Shown: positions 45,315 to 54,441 of the stretch, piece after piece
Layout of the letters: every line of letters starts with the position of its first letter
Position numbering within the stretch: position 1 is the first letter of the stretch
Assembly: GCF_003315485.1 (NCBI RefSeq)
Contig: NZ_QNSE01000006.1
Span: 124,001-188,000 of the forward strand
DNA from: Marinomonas rhizomae
GTDB taxonomy: Bacteria > Pseudomonadota > Gammaproteobacteria > Pseudomonadales > Marinomonadaceae
Reading direction: 5' to 3'
DNA length: 64,000 bases
Position numbers and translations under genes: made by a program
The notes under the pieces: generated by a model
What the model saw: only the letters and a program-made list of their open reading frames with translations
The model's database searches: none
What the model was told of the DNA's origin: nothing

Positions 45315-47039
45315 CTAACGCTTTTTATGCCAATATGTTTTGTACCAATTATCTTCTTCTATTAACTGGTCGTGGGAACCACTCTGTATGATACGCCCGC
45401 TCTCCATGACAATCACTCGATCAGCTTGACTGGCTAAATCAAGATCATGAGTGACAATTATTCTAGTGGTGTCTTTGCATTGTGTGAACAATGTATTACT
45501 TATCACTCCTCTATAATACACATCTAAAGAAGAGCTAGGTTCATCAAGAATAAGAATAGAAGGGCTACGAGCTAAGGCACGTGCAAATGCTACACGCTGC
45601 TTTTCCCCTCCTGACAGGTCAGCACAAGTTTTGTCGATATTCGCCGCCAATGAATCCAGAGTAATACCACTTAAATCGAGAATTTTATTACGTTCTGCCG
45701 AGGTTGTCTCAGTAGTAAAAATATTATCCAGCAACGATCGATTGAACAAATGGGGTTCCTGAGGAACATATCCAATTTTTTTACGTAGTGTTCGACTAGA
45801 GTTATTTGTAACTAATGTATCGTCAATTTTTACTGAGCCACTTTCTGGCTCCACAAGCCCTATAATTGACTTTATTAATGATGTTTTCCCCGCACCAGAA
45901 TTACCAACAAGAGCAATACACTCTCCTGGTAGAATATTTAAATTTATATCCTTCAGATAGCTTTTTCCATCACTGGATTTTAACTTAAAATTAGTTATTG
46001 ATATGGAACTGGGCTTAAGAGGAAAAGACGAAGGTAAACATTCAGGAAATTCACTATCAATAAGAGATAACCTATTTTCTTCTAATGCAACGGACGCGCG
46101 CTTAATACCACTAATAACCATACCAAAATAGCTTACAGGTAATAAAAACTGGAGGACATACGCATTTATTTGAACTAGTCCACCTAAAGTTAATACTCCA
46201 CTTTTTACATCAAAAATGGATTTCAAAGTAATAATTAATAAACCAATTCCAAGAAATAAAATCTGTGTACTACTTACCAACTGTGTATATGCCATAGACT
46301 TAACAGCACTTCGTTTAGAATTGACTAGTGATTTTGAAATATTATCAATTTCATGTAACTCTGTTGCGTGAGCTATAGTCAATTCTTTGTTATTCAAGGC
46401 ATCAATTATAGTCGAACTTGTATGCTGCATTGCAAGGTTAGCACTACGTTGTTTGTCCCCGATATGAGTATGAGTGAACACAGATATAGATAAGAAAGTA
46501 ATAACGCATAAAATGAGAAGTGCTGAATAAATAAGCGGAGCAAAAAGAGCAAGCGCACTTACTGATAATACTAGCCTTATAATTAGGGGAATTACTTGCC
46601 ATGTAAGGCCATCGATAAATATCGGCAATGCGTATAATAGTTGTGCCATTTTTGCAGAGAATTCTCCAGCAGGCATATGGCGAGAACGAGAATCAAATTT
46701 AAATATTGAATTCTTACAAAGCCGTTTCAAAGCCTCATTTTTTGCCTCTTCTATCACTTCTGTTGTTATGTATGCTCTGACCCTCAGTAGCAGTTCAGAG
46801 CATAGCCATATAGCTCCATAACCAATTCCTAGCCAATATACTACACCAGACGTATCAGCAGACGAATCGAGAGCATCAATCAGTTTTTTCAAAAGGATGG
46901 GAGCAGAAACAGAAAATAAAACGACAATGAGGTCTAAAGCACAAGCATAGAAAAATTTCAATTTTGCCGATTTTTTTGAGTTAAAAAGAAGGTCTACGCA
47001 TATTTTAAAAGACGTAAATATTTGACTGGTGCTTAACAT
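45315..47039 (-). CDS. ABC exporter, fused membrane and ATPase domains
   Basis: A 574-residue half-transporter. Six hydrophobic segments lie within about residues 25-310, and an ATPase domain follows with Walker A VGNSGAGKTSLIK, signature DLSGGEKQRVAFARAL, Walker B ILILDEPSSSLD and the H-loop IIVTHD. There is no N-terminal peptidase domain. It resembles exporters of peptides or lipids (MsbA/McjD-like), and its substrate is unknown. The gene is visibly more AT-rich than the paa genes and overlaps by seven bases the stop of a 64-codon ORF upstream, so the two are translationally coupled. It may be horizontally acquired. Confidence 0.85.
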   Translation of the reverse strand: MLSTSQIFTSFKICVDLLFNSKKSAKLKFFYACALDLIVVLFSVSAPILLKKLIDALDSSADTSGVVYWLGIGYGAIWLCSELLLRVRAYITTEVIEEAKNEALKRLCKNSIFKFDSRSRHMPAGEFSAKMAQLLYALPIFIDGLTWQVIPLIIRLVLSVSALALFAPLIYSALLILCVITFLSISVFTHTHIGDKQRSANLAMQHTSSTIIDALNNKELTIAHATELHEIDNISKSLVNSKRSAVKSMAYTQLVSSTQILFLGIGLLIITLKSIFDVKSGVLTLGGLVQINAYVLQFLLPVSYFGMVISGIKRASVALEENRLSLIDSEFPECLPSSFPLKPSSISITNFKLKSSDGKSYLKDINLNILPGECIALVGNSGAGKTSLIKSIIGLVEPESGSVKIDDTLVTNNSSRTLRKKIGYVPQEPHLFNRSLLDNIFTTETTSAERNKILDLSGITLDSLAANIDKTCADLSGGEKQRVAFARALARSPSILILDEPSSSLDVYYRGVISNTLFTQCKDTTRIIVTHDLDLASQADRVIVMESGRIIQSGSHDQLIEEDNWYKTYWHKKR

Positions 47040-47227
47040 CTAGCACCTCCGATAGAGACTATTGTTGAAACTTCACCACTGAATATGACATAACAGAGCC
47101 TAAAGCTAGAATATTTTCCTAACTCAAATTTTCTGCTACTTATATCTAACTTAGTAACCATCGAGATAAATTTAACATTCTCAAAATAATAGTTTAAGTA
47201 TTTATTTATATCTAAACAAAAATTCAT
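47033..47227 (-). CDS. Small 64-residue protein coupled to the ABC exporter, unknown
   Basis: I do not recognise this protein. It has a good AAGGAAG ribosome binding site six bases before its ATG, and its stop overlaps the exporter start, which argues for real translation. The sequence is rich in Phe, Tyr, Ile and Ser. It starts MNFCLDINKYLNYYFENV and ends EVSTIVSIGGARC, with three Cys. No signal peptide or clear membrane helix is seen. It could be a precursor peptide exported by the ABC protein, a leader peptide, or the remnant of a longer gene. No maturation enzyme gene lies nearby. Confidence 0.5.
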   Translation of the reverse strand: MNFCLDINKYLNYYFENVKFISMVTKLDISSRKFELGKYSSFRLCYVIFSGEVSTIVSIGGARC

Positions 47228-47271
47228 AGTATGCTTCCTTGCATATATTAAATAAAATAAGCTACATTATG

Positions 47272-47389
47272 TGGTTACGTTACGATATTTAACCCCAAAA
47301 CCGTATCTAACCCTGGCGCCAGCGGCTCATATTGCTGACCGCCTACAGAACCCTGAATTTAAAAGAAAGGCCCTGCCGGCAGCTTCCTG
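47272..47389 (+). other. Unexplained higher-GC scrap in AT-rich surroundings
   Basis: Between the AT-rich exporter locus and lacI lies a stretch with clearly higher GC. One plus-strand frame is open from a GTG at 47272 to a TGA at 47387-47389 and reads LAPAAHIADRLQNPEFKRKA near its end. It has no Shine-Dalgarno and only 38 codons. It could be the tail of a lost gene or mobile element. I cannot name it. Confidence 0.3.
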
Positions 47390-47396
47390 AACAACT

Positions 47397-47418
47397 ACGT
47401 TATGAAACTCCATAACGT
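47397..47418. promoter_or_regulatory. Inverted repeat downstream of lacI
   Basis: ACGTTATG (47397-47404) and CATAACGT (47411-47418) form a perfect 8-base inverted repeat with a six-base spacer. It lies 38 bases after the lacI stop codon. No T-run follows, so it may be a weak transcript end or a protein site. Confidence 0.35.
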
Positions 47419-47455
47419 TATTTCACCACACGATGAACTAACTCCATATAGAAGA

Positions 47456-48478
47456 TCAAGCAGACTCTCTAATAATCAATCGGCCATCCAGCTTAATATG
47501 ACTCTCTATTTCATCTGGAATGACACCTATTAAGCTCATAATCATATCAATAGCACATTTACCTATGTTTTCTACATCCTGTTCAACCGTCGTTAGCGGT
47601 GGACAAGTAAACTTACTTAAAGGCTGATTATCATGACCTGATATTGAAATGCTCAAGGCATTTTGATCCTTAAATGTTATCAAACCTTCTGAAAACATAG
47701 CTGAAATAACCCCAAATGCCACCCGATCATTGGCACATATAATGGCGTCTCCATCCAATTGATTAGATCGAATCATGCGTAAAGCTTCTTCTCGCGCCCA
47801 TTCCTCAAAATCCCAACGCAAACTTTGCCCGACAGGAAGGATAATAGAAGACTCATCACTGGCTTTCATAGCGTCAAGGTACACGTCCAAACGTTCCTGA
47901 GCATTACTATTTACATTCGGCATAGGAAAAAAAGCGGGACGTCGCCCTGCCCCAAGCATGTAGTCTGTAATAAGACCTATTGTTTGCCTATTGTTATTTC
48001 TGACACTGTAATTGGCTCCTTCAAAAACAGCATCAATAAACACCAAAGGCAACTCCATCTGGATTCTATGTAACTTTTTTTCAACTTGCCGAATCCCAGA
48101 TGGCGCATAACAAATGCCAGCCACTTTCACCGAAAGAAAATTTTCAATCGCCTTGGATTCAAGAGCAGGATCACCATAAGAACACTCAATCATCACTGAG
48201 TAGCCGTAAGTCAGCGCGTTCATAGCAATCGAACGCACAATAGAGGCGTAAAAAGGATCTCCTAAAGACGGAATTAACACCCCTATTATCTTCGAATCTT
48301 TACGCATTAAGCGCGACGCCAAAAGATTTGGACGGTAATCCACTTCTTTTAGCATTGCCTCAATTTTCATTCTTGATCGAGGACTAACGGCGTCTTTTTT
48401 TTCAAAATATTTAGAGGCCGTAGGACGAGATACGCCAGCTAGCGCAGCAAACTCTTCCATTGTATTAACTTTTTTCAA
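47456..48478 (-). CDS. LacI family transcriptional regulator
   Basis: A 340-residue repressor. The N-terminal helix-turn-helix is TMEEFAALAGVSRPTASKYF; the recognition helix reads PTASKYF rather than the usual TVSRVLN, so its operator is probably unusual. The hinge region YRPNLLASRLMRKDS and the periplasmic-binding-like sugar domain (about 60-340) are normal. It is the last gene of the ABC-kinase-GatZ operon and should respond to the imported sugar or its phosphate. A candidate operator flanks the operon promoter near 54411-54441. Confidence 0.88.
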   Translation of the reverse strand: MKKVNTMEEFAALAGVSRPTASKYFEKKDAVSPRSRMKIEAMLKEVDYRPNLLASRLMRKDSKIIGVLIPSLGDPFYASIVRSIAMNALTYGYSVMIECSYGDPALESKAIENFLSVKVAGICYAPSGIRQVEKKLHRIQMELPLVFIDAVFEGANYSVRNNNRQTIGLITDYMLGAGRRPAFFPMPNVNSNAQERLDVYLDAMKASDESSIILPVGQSLRWDFEEWAREEALRMIRSNQLDGDAIICANDRVAFGVISAMFSEGLITFKDQNALSISISGHDNQPLSKFTCPPLTTVEQDVENIGKCAIDMIMSLIGVIPDEIESHIKLDGRLIIRESA

Positions 48479-48519
48479 TCAAAAGTCCTCTCATAAAATA
48501 ATACCCACAAAAGCAAAAA

Positions 48520-49809
48520 CTAGCTCACAGAAAATTGATTACATGCCTGAGCATACATTTTTATCTCTGAACGAATGCGTTCCCGCAAGAAAACGGCAGG
48601 ATCGTTCATTATCTCACCTTTTCTTAATGCAATATATTGCGCAGACATATATTGGCTAATCAATGGATACGGAGCTGGAGATACCGTCAAATTCTGAATC
48701 AACACCTTCAAACTTGCTTCAATATCAGCGTGATTCCAGTAGTAGCGAGAGCGATCGCTAAAACTAAACTTACGAGCAAACATTTTATCTTGCTCATTCC
48801 CATGATAGTAACCTTCCCAATACTTTGGATTATTTACCATGGTTTGCTCCAACACTTCTCGAATATTGGAACGTTTTTCAGGTTCAATCCATTCATCTTC
48901 AATATAACTTAAGGCAAATACCGCTTCACGAAATGCGAATGTTAATCCTGGACCCACTTTTAGAATCGCAAAATGGTCTCTTACTAGATGACTCAAACAA
49001 GATTGCGATTGATAGTCCGTTGAATGAGCTTCAAAAACCATTCCGGAAAACTGGTGAATAACAGACTTTAACTCTTTTGCTTTTACTGGGTTATATTCAA
49101 TAACACTTGAGTGATCAAATTCCACTCCTGGCTGCACTACAACACCAATCACTCGATCAAAAGCATCGTCAATATCAAGATTAGAGAAAAGCACGCGGTG
49201 AGTATGAATGGTATCGGCCAAATCTATAGTAGAGGTTACCTGAAGTTCTTCTAAATCCTCTTGTGCACCACCAGGAACAGGAACCTCGGTACCTATTATG
49301 TAATAAGGTTTCTGTTGCGATAAAGAGACACGTTCAGCAGCCTGACACATAATAGCGGCACGCTTAGCAATCGTTTCCGACGACAAAGGTACCTCATCAT
49401 CCGCACAGGACATACTTGCATCTAGGTGAATTTTAGTAAAACCCGCTTTAACATAAGCTTCTACAAGTGCCATCGCCTTTTCCATAGCATCAGCAGAAGA
49501 AAGATGCTTCCAAGGATTTGGGCCCAAATGGTCTCCACCAAGAATAAGCTGATTAGTATCATAATCAACGGACTTAGCCACCTCTGAAATATAAGCTTGA
49601 AAGTCAGCAGGGGTCATATTGGTATAACCACCGTCTTGGTTTACCTGGTTACAAGTCGCCTCAATAAGTAATGGAGAATTATTTTCTTTCGCCTCCAGCA
49701 TAGCAGCTTCTAAAACAAAACGATTTGCCGAGCATACGGAATAAATACCTACCTGCTCACCTGATCGATTACGCTTGACGATGTTTTTTAGTATTTCTGT
49801 TGAAGACAT
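48520..49809 (-). CDS. GatZ/KbaZ-family protein, probable D-tagatose-6-phosphate 4-epimerase
   Basis: A 429-residue TIM-barrel protein of the GatZ/KbaZ family. Landmarks are LILGGDHLGPNPWKHLSSAD, FTKIHLDASMSCADDEVP and YYIIGTEVPVPGGAQE. In E. coli GatZ is called the non-catalytic partner of tagatose-bisphosphate aldolase GatY. Homologues in Agrobacterium were reported to epimerise D-tagatose 6-phosphate to D-fructose 6-phosphate. No GatY/KbaY gene is present here and a sugar kinase precedes it directly (adjacent, no gap), so the epimerase role fits better. That assignment is inference from context. Confidence 0.8.
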   Translation of the reverse strand: MSSTEILKNIVKRNRSGEQVGIYSVCSANRFVLEAAMLEAKENNSPLLIEATCNQVNQDGGYTNMTPADFQAYISEVAKSVDYDTNQLILGGDHLGPNPWKHLSSADAMEKAMALVEAYVKAGFTKIHLDASMSCADDEVPLSSETIAKRAAIMCQAAERVSLSQQKPYYIIGTEVPVPGGAQEDLEELQVTSTIDLADTIHTHRVLFSNLDIDDAFDRVIGVVVQPGVEFDHSSVIEYNPVKAKELKSVIHQFSGMVFEAHSTDYQSQSCLSHLVRDHFAILKVGPGLTFAFREAVFALSYIEDEWIEPEKRSNIREVLEQTMVNNPKYWEGYYHGNEQDKMFARKFSFSDRSRYYWNHADIEASLKVLIQNLTVSPAPYPLISQYMSAQYIALRKGEIMNDPAVFLRERIRSEIKMYAQACNQFSVS

Positions 49810-50766
49810 TTATATTTCCTCTAAAGATTCAATGAAAGTATCGATAAACTTATTAAGCTCTTCTTCTGATGATGCTCCCTCCATTGGCCCCCAATGAGAT
49901 ACAGCCGTGGCTCCACTTGCATTAGCAAGACCAAGAGATTTTTTTGGTGAATATCCCAATTCACGACATGCAATATAAGTAGCTCCAAAAGTATCTCCTG
50001 CCCCAGTCGCGTCAATTTCTTCAACAGAAAAAGATGGCATAAAGAAATAGTCATTATGACTATAAAAAGCACACCCATCAGCCCCTTGTTTTAATACGAT
50101 TTCACTAACACCCAATTCAAGTGCCGATTCGACCGCATCCTCTAAAGTTTGCTTATTAGTTAGAGCATATAACTCTTCGCCACTAGGCAAAAAGATATCG
50201 GTATTGGCTAAAACTTCTTTGAAAAATTCAAACAAAGTTGAATCACTTAATAACTCCTCCCTAACATTAGGATCGAAAGATATTCTCCCACCATTATTTC
50301 TTACGATTTCAATCGCCTCGCGTACCATATTAATAACAGCATGCGAAAAAATAGATGACCCCATAACATGCAGAACAGCACAAGTAGAAAGGCGCTCTTT
50401 TGCAACATCAGTTAAATAAAAAGCAGCAGCGGCACTATGACGAATATTAAAAATAAAATTTCGGCTACCATTGCTTTGGTATCTAACAAAGGCGGTTCCT
50501 GTTGGAAGTTCATTATCAACATCAATCAAACTAGTATTAACGCCATTTTCTATAAGTCGATTTAAACAAACCTTACCAAAATCATCTTGCCCAACACACC
50601 CAATGATCGAAGCTGGAACTTTCATTTTAGCCACTTGATTGATAAAAATAGCAGGTGCACCACTAGGGTAAGGCCCAAGAAACTCACCTGATTCAATAAA
50701 TAGCTGGTTCGTTTTTTTAGCCATTACTTCAACAATAACTTCACCAAGAGTGATTACTTCTTTCAT
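49810..50766 (-). CDS. PfkB-family sugar kinase, probable ketohexose (tagatose) kinase
   Basis: A 318-residue ribokinase-like enzyme. The anion-hole and catalytic Asp motif is DATGAGDTFGATYIA near residue 250, and the N-terminal glycine-rich region is GPYPSGAPAIFINQVAKM. The frame opens 25 codons earlier, but those are hydrophobic and unlike the family; AGG precedes the ATG at 50766. The next gene starts immediately after the stop. With GatZ it would phosphorylate an imported ketohexose at C6. Confidence 0.85.
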   Translation of the reverse strand: MKEVITLGEVIVEVMAKKTNQLFIESGEFLGPYPSGAPAIFINQVAKMKVPASIIGCVGQDDFGKVCLNRLIENGVNTSLIDVDNELPTGTAFVRYQSNGSRNFIFNIRHSAAAAFYLTDVAKERLSTCAVLHVMGSSIFSHAVINMVREAIEIVRNNGGRISFDPNVREELLSDSTLFEFFKEVLANTDIFLPSGEELYALTNKQTLEDAVESALELGVSEIVLKQGADGCAFYSHNDYFFMPSFSVEEIDATGAGDTFGATYIACRELGYSPKKSLGLANASGATAVSHWGPMEGASSEEELNKFIDTFIESLEEI

Positions 50767-50932
50767 TACTTTACCTATACAGATATATATTGCCAAAATG
50801 TAAAATGGCGATACAAAAAATTCAAATAACACAATCATCAAGGATGGTTATAATTAATTTTTTTCATTAACAGTCTAGAAAACATGGCTGTGAAAATAAT
50901 CACCACCTATAGCACTTAAGTAAATAAAAACA

Positions 50933-51874
50933 CTAAGCTGCTTTTCTCTTATTCTTATAAACATCAATTCCTACAGCGATCAATATCACAACGCCTTTAA
51001 CAATAAGAGAAACAAAAAAATCAACATTCATCAGGCTCATAACGTTACTAAGCACAGCGATAATCAAAGCACCAATTAAGGTGCCAATAATTGTACCTCT
51101 GCCACCGGTAAGAGATGTTCCACCAAGCACACAAGCTGCAATGGCATCCAGCTCCATACCATTTGCAGCTGTTGGCTGTGCAGAAAACATTCTTGATGCC
51201 AACATAACACCACCCACACCAGCCATTAATCCTGTGATCATATATGAGTAAATAGTGGTTTTAGATACGTTAATACCTGAATAAGCAGCGGCTTCTGGGT
51301 TACCACCCACAATATAAACTCGACGTCCAAAAGTTGTCTTTGATAAGACAAAATGATTCAGAGCTATCATCGACAACAAAATAATAATAGGGAAAGGGAT
51401 ACCAAAAAGATAACCGTTAAAAATGTATTCAAAAGGTGCATTATCATAAAGAGAGACAGCTTGACCATCACTGGTTAACATTGCGACGCCACGCCAAATT
51501 CCCATAAAACTCATAGTGACAATAAAAGGGTGAACTCCTAACCAAGTGGTAATAAGTCCATTCGAAAAACCACAAAACACAGCAACTAAAAGCGCTATTG
51601 GAAGCATCAGAGAAAAAGGCAAACCATTTGTTAATCCTATTACTAAAACCAGCCCCGTTAGTGCCACAATAGAACCAACTGACAAATCAATTCCAGCAAG
51701 TAAAATTGCATATGTCATTCCAAAGGCAACAATAGCAACAATAGATGTTTGTAATACAATATTAGTAACGTTATTTACCGACCAAAAATATTCGGATAAA
51801 AAAGAAGAAACCAAGCATAAAATTAATAATCCGCCTAGTATTCCAGCATATTCACGAAAAAAACCTTTAATCAT
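50933..51874 (-). CDS. Sugar ABC transporter permease, RbsC type
   Basis: A 313-residue inner-membrane permease. Landmarks are GMTYAILLAGIDLSVGSIVA and DAIACVLGGTSLTGGRGTII, both characteristic of RbsC/XylH. The frame opens at an ATG at 51895, but GGGAG precedes the ATG at 51874, which overlaps the ATPase stop by eight bases. It forms the membrane channel of the importer. It is separated from the kinase gene by 166 bases with no clear gene. Confidence 0.9.
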   Translation of the reverse strand: MIKGFFREYAGILGGLLILCLVSSFLSEYFWSVNNVTNIVLQTSIVAIVAFGMTYAILLAGIDLSVGSIVALTGLVLVIGLTNGLPFSLMLPIALLVAVFCGFSNGLITTWLGVHPFIVTMSFMGIWRGVAMLTSDGQAVSLYDNAPFEYIFNGYLFGIPFPIIILLSMIALNHFVLSKTTFGRRVYIVGGNPEAAAYSGINVSKTTIYSYMITGLMAGVGGVMLASRMFSAQPTAANGMELDAIAACVLGGTSLTGGRGTIIGTLIGALIIAVLSNVMSLMNVDFFVSLIVKGVVILIAVGIDVYKNKRKAA

Positions 51875-53372
51875 TTGAATCAACTCCCGTTGCATAAACC
51901 ATTACTTGATCTTGAGTTAATCCTTTCGTTTTAAACTCTTTCACTAATTTCTTTTCTCTCATAACAAATAATCGATCACTCATATTCATCACCTCGGGTA
52001 ACTCAGATGAAACCAAAATGACAGCAGTTCCTTTTTCTGTCAGTTCACGAATAATGCTATAGATTTCATATTTAGCACCAACATCTACACCACGAGTAGG
52101 CTCATCTAAGATCAAAATATCAGGTTGTCTTTCAAGCCACTTAGCTAGTACGATTTTTTGCTGATTCCCGCCACTCAGCGACCCTACGCTTTGGAGTCTA
52201 TTCTGTACTCGAATATTCATTCGCTTAATACTTTCTTCGGTTTGACTAACTTCTGCTTGCTCGTTAATCAGACCACGGGTTGCTATTCGCTCAAAACTCG
52301 CCAAATTACAATTAATATGCACACTGTGATCGAGTACTAAGCCCTCTTCTTTTCGATTCTCAGTAACAAATGCAATACCATTTTTAATCGCTATGATGGG
52401 AGTTTCTATTGTTACCTTTTTGCCCTTAATAATAATTTCACCTTCATATGGCAACATGCCAAATAAAGCATTCATTACATCAGATCGTCCTGCACCAACT
52501 AAACCAAAAAAACCAACCACTTCACCAGCATGAAGATCAAAGCTAACATTATGAAAGGCATTAGGATTAGTCAGAGATTTAACACTCAAGGCAAGGTCAC
52601 CAATTTCTGATACTGACTCATTTTTTGATGGATAAATATCATTCATTTCTCGCCCCACCATCATAGTAATTAGAGGGTCGATTGATGTCTCTTCTTTATT
52701 AACTGTGTCTATATATTGGCCATCGCGCATAACGGTTATTTCATCAGAAATACGCATAATTTCAGCCATTTTATGACTAACATAAATAATGGATTTATTT
52801 TCAGATTTAAGTTCGGAAATTATATTAAATAGAATCTCAACTTCAGAATCAGATAATGATGAAGTAGGCTCATCAAAAATAACAACATCAGATGGATAAC
52901 TTAAGCCTTTAGCAATTTCTACCAACTGACGTTGCGCCATTGATAAAGAACCCACTTTTATTTCTGCCGATATTGGTATGTGATATTTATTAAGAATTGC
53001 TTCAGCATCGGAAAGAATTTTTTTAGAATCAATCACACCAAAACGATGGGGTTCATTATTTGCAAATATATTTTCTGCAACTGTAAGGTTGTTACACAAA
53101 GAAAGCTCTTGAAAAATGATAGCGATGCCATTGTCTCGAGAATCTCTAGGTGATTTAAACTCAACATTTTTACCATTGCGTAAAACACTACCAAATGTAG
53201 GTGCATGAACGCCTGCTAGCATCTTAAGGGTGGTAGATTTACCACAACCATTTTCCCCTAAAATCGTGTGCACTTTTCCAGCTCGAAACTTTATGGATAG
53301 TCCATCTACAGCCTTGTTGTCGCCAAAATGCTTACACAACCCGACTGTTTCTAGTAATACTTTCGACATCAA
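51867..53372 (-). CDS. Sugar ABC transporter ATP-binding protein, RbsA type
   Basis: A 501-residue protein with two ATPase domains. The first has Walker A LGENGCGKSTTLKML, signature SMAQRQLVEIAKG and Walker B VVIFDEPTSSLS. The second has a degenerate Walker A (GLVGAGRSDVM), as is normal for RbsA, and signature LSGGNQQKIVLAKWL. It powers the ribose-type importer. It follows the binding-protein gene after 55 bases holding a terminator-like hairpin. Confidence 0.92.
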   Translation of the reverse strand: MMSKVLLETVGLCKHFGDNKAVDGLSIKFRAGKVHTILGENGCGKSTTLKMLAGVHAPTFGSVLRNGKNVEFKSPRDSRDNGIAIIFQELSLCNNLTVAENIFANNEPHRFGVIDSKKILSDAEAILNKYHIPISAEIKVGSLSMAQRQLVEIAKGLSYPSDVVIFDEPTSSLSDSEVEILFNIISELKSENKSIIYVSHKMAEIMRISDEITVMRDGQYIDTVNKEETSIDPLITMMVGREMNDIYPSKNESVSEIGDLALSVKSLTNPNAFHNVSFDLHAGEVVGFFGLVGAGRSDVMNALFGMLPYEGEIIIKGKKVTIETPIIAIKNGIAFVTENRKEEGLVLDHSVHINCNLASFERIATRGLINEQAEVSQTEESIKRMNIRVQNRLQSVGSLSGGNQQKIVLAKWLERQPDILILDEPTRGVDVGAKYEIYSIIRELTEKGTAVILVSSELPEVMNMSDRLFVMREKKLVKEFKTKGLTQDQVMVYATGVDSND

Positions 53373-53388
53373 TAGCTCCAGAACAAAA

Positions 53389-53414
53389 AAATAGGGCCTA
53401 CATCAGCCCTATTT
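53389..53414 (-). terminator. Attenuating terminator between binding-protein and ATPase genes
   Basis: AAATAGGGC (53389-53397) pairs with GCCCTATTT (53406-53414) around an eight-base loop. On the minus strand a run of seven T follows, so this is a full rho-independent signature inside the operon. Partial read-through would leave the binding protein in excess. Confidence 0.75.
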
Positions 53415-53427
53415 CTATCGCCGTTAA

Positions 53428-54312
53428 TTACTTACCTGTATAAAGCACAGGGACAATCGGATATTCAGACTTAACTTCTTTGCCATTCAAATAATCTGCA
53501 ACGACTTTCATTGCCGTTTTACCCATGGCATCTGCATCTTGTTTCACAACACCAATAATATGATCATTTTCGTCTACAGCTTTAATACCCTCTGGCATAC
53601 CATCAAATCCAATAACAACCGCTTTGGATTTTTGTTTAGTAACCGCAAGACCAGCACCAATCATCATGTCATCACCAAATGCAAAGATCAGGTCCGTCTC
53701 AGGATTTGCTTGCAACATATTAATAGTTGACGTCATAGACTCTTCACGAGTTTTGCCTGGTTGAACCGCAACGATTTTGATATCAGTATCTGCTACAGCA
53801 TCACGAAAACCTTGCAATCTGGCTTCTACGGAAGAAATACCAGGATAAGACAGCATGACAACTTGCCCTTTACCGCCCAACTGTTTCACCGCTAATTTAC
53901 CTGCAACAGCACCGCCACCGTAATTATCGGTCGCAATATGCGATACAATTTTGCTATTTTCAGCACCAATATCAACGGTAATGACAGGGATATTTGCACG
54001 TTCAGCTTTTTTCAGCGGCCCACGAATTCCCTTAGAATCCACTGGGGATATAACAATAGCGTCTACGTTTTTAGTAATACAGTCCTCTATATCGTTAATT
54101 TGCTTAGCAAGATCTTGGTTTGCCACAGAAACTTTTAAGTTGATATGTTGCAACTTAGCACCTTCTTTTAGGCCATTACCTAAAGCGATATAAAACGGAT
54201 GGGATTGAGTCAAAAGAGAAGCACAAACAACAGGCTCATCTTTCGCATAGAGATTGAAAGAAGCGGAAGCAATAGTCACAGCAATTGCAGTAAAACGTTT
54301 AAGGTTTTTCAT
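53428..54312 (-). CDS. Sugar ABC transporter periplasmic binding protein, RbsB type
   Basis: A 294-residue binding protein. The signal peptide is MKNLKRFTAIAVTIASASFN ending at LYAKDEP. The mature part carries the family landmarks DAIVISPVDSKGIRGPLKKA and FAFGDDMMIGAGLAV. An ATG six codons upstream is possible; AGGA lies closer to the ATG at 54312. It is the first gene of the sugar operon and should bind the ketohexose or polyol that the kinase and GatZ process. Erythritol from the adjacent cluster is an alternative ligand. Confidence 0.88.
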   Translation of the reverse strand: MKNLKRFTAIAVTIASASFNLYAKDEPVVCASLLTQSHPFYIALGNGLKEGAKLQHINLKVSVANQDLAKQINDIEDCITKNVDAIVISPVDSKGIRGPLKKAERANIPVITVDIGAENSKIVSHIATDNYGGGAVAGKLAVKQLGGKGQVVMLSYPGISSVEARLQGFRDAVADTDIKIVAVQPGKTREESMTSTINMLQANPETDLIFAFGDDMMIGAGLAVTKQKSKAVVIGFDGMPEGIKAVDENDHIIGVVKQDADAMGKTAMKVVADYLNGKEVKSEYPIVPVLYTGK

Positions 54313-54393
54313 TTTGATTTTCCTGTACATTTATTTTTATAAGTATTACGCCAACACAAACCAGCTATTAATTATTAATAGTAGATGTGAAGA

Positions 54394-54441
54394 AAATTAC
54401 CCTTTAAGTTTACGCGAGTCAATATTTTTTTTACTCGTGTA
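54394..54441 (-). promoter_or_regulatory. Promoter and inverted repeat of the sugar ABC operon
   Basis: On the minus strand TTGACT (54417-54422) and TAATTT (54394-54399) are 17 bases apart, a good sigma-70 pair, about 75-80 bases before the binding-protein ATG. Flanking the -35, TACGCGAGT (54411-54419) and ACTCGTGTA (54433-54441) form an imperfect inverted repeat with 8 of 9 positions paired. The LacI-type regulator of the operon is the likely ligand of this site. Confidence 0.55.
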
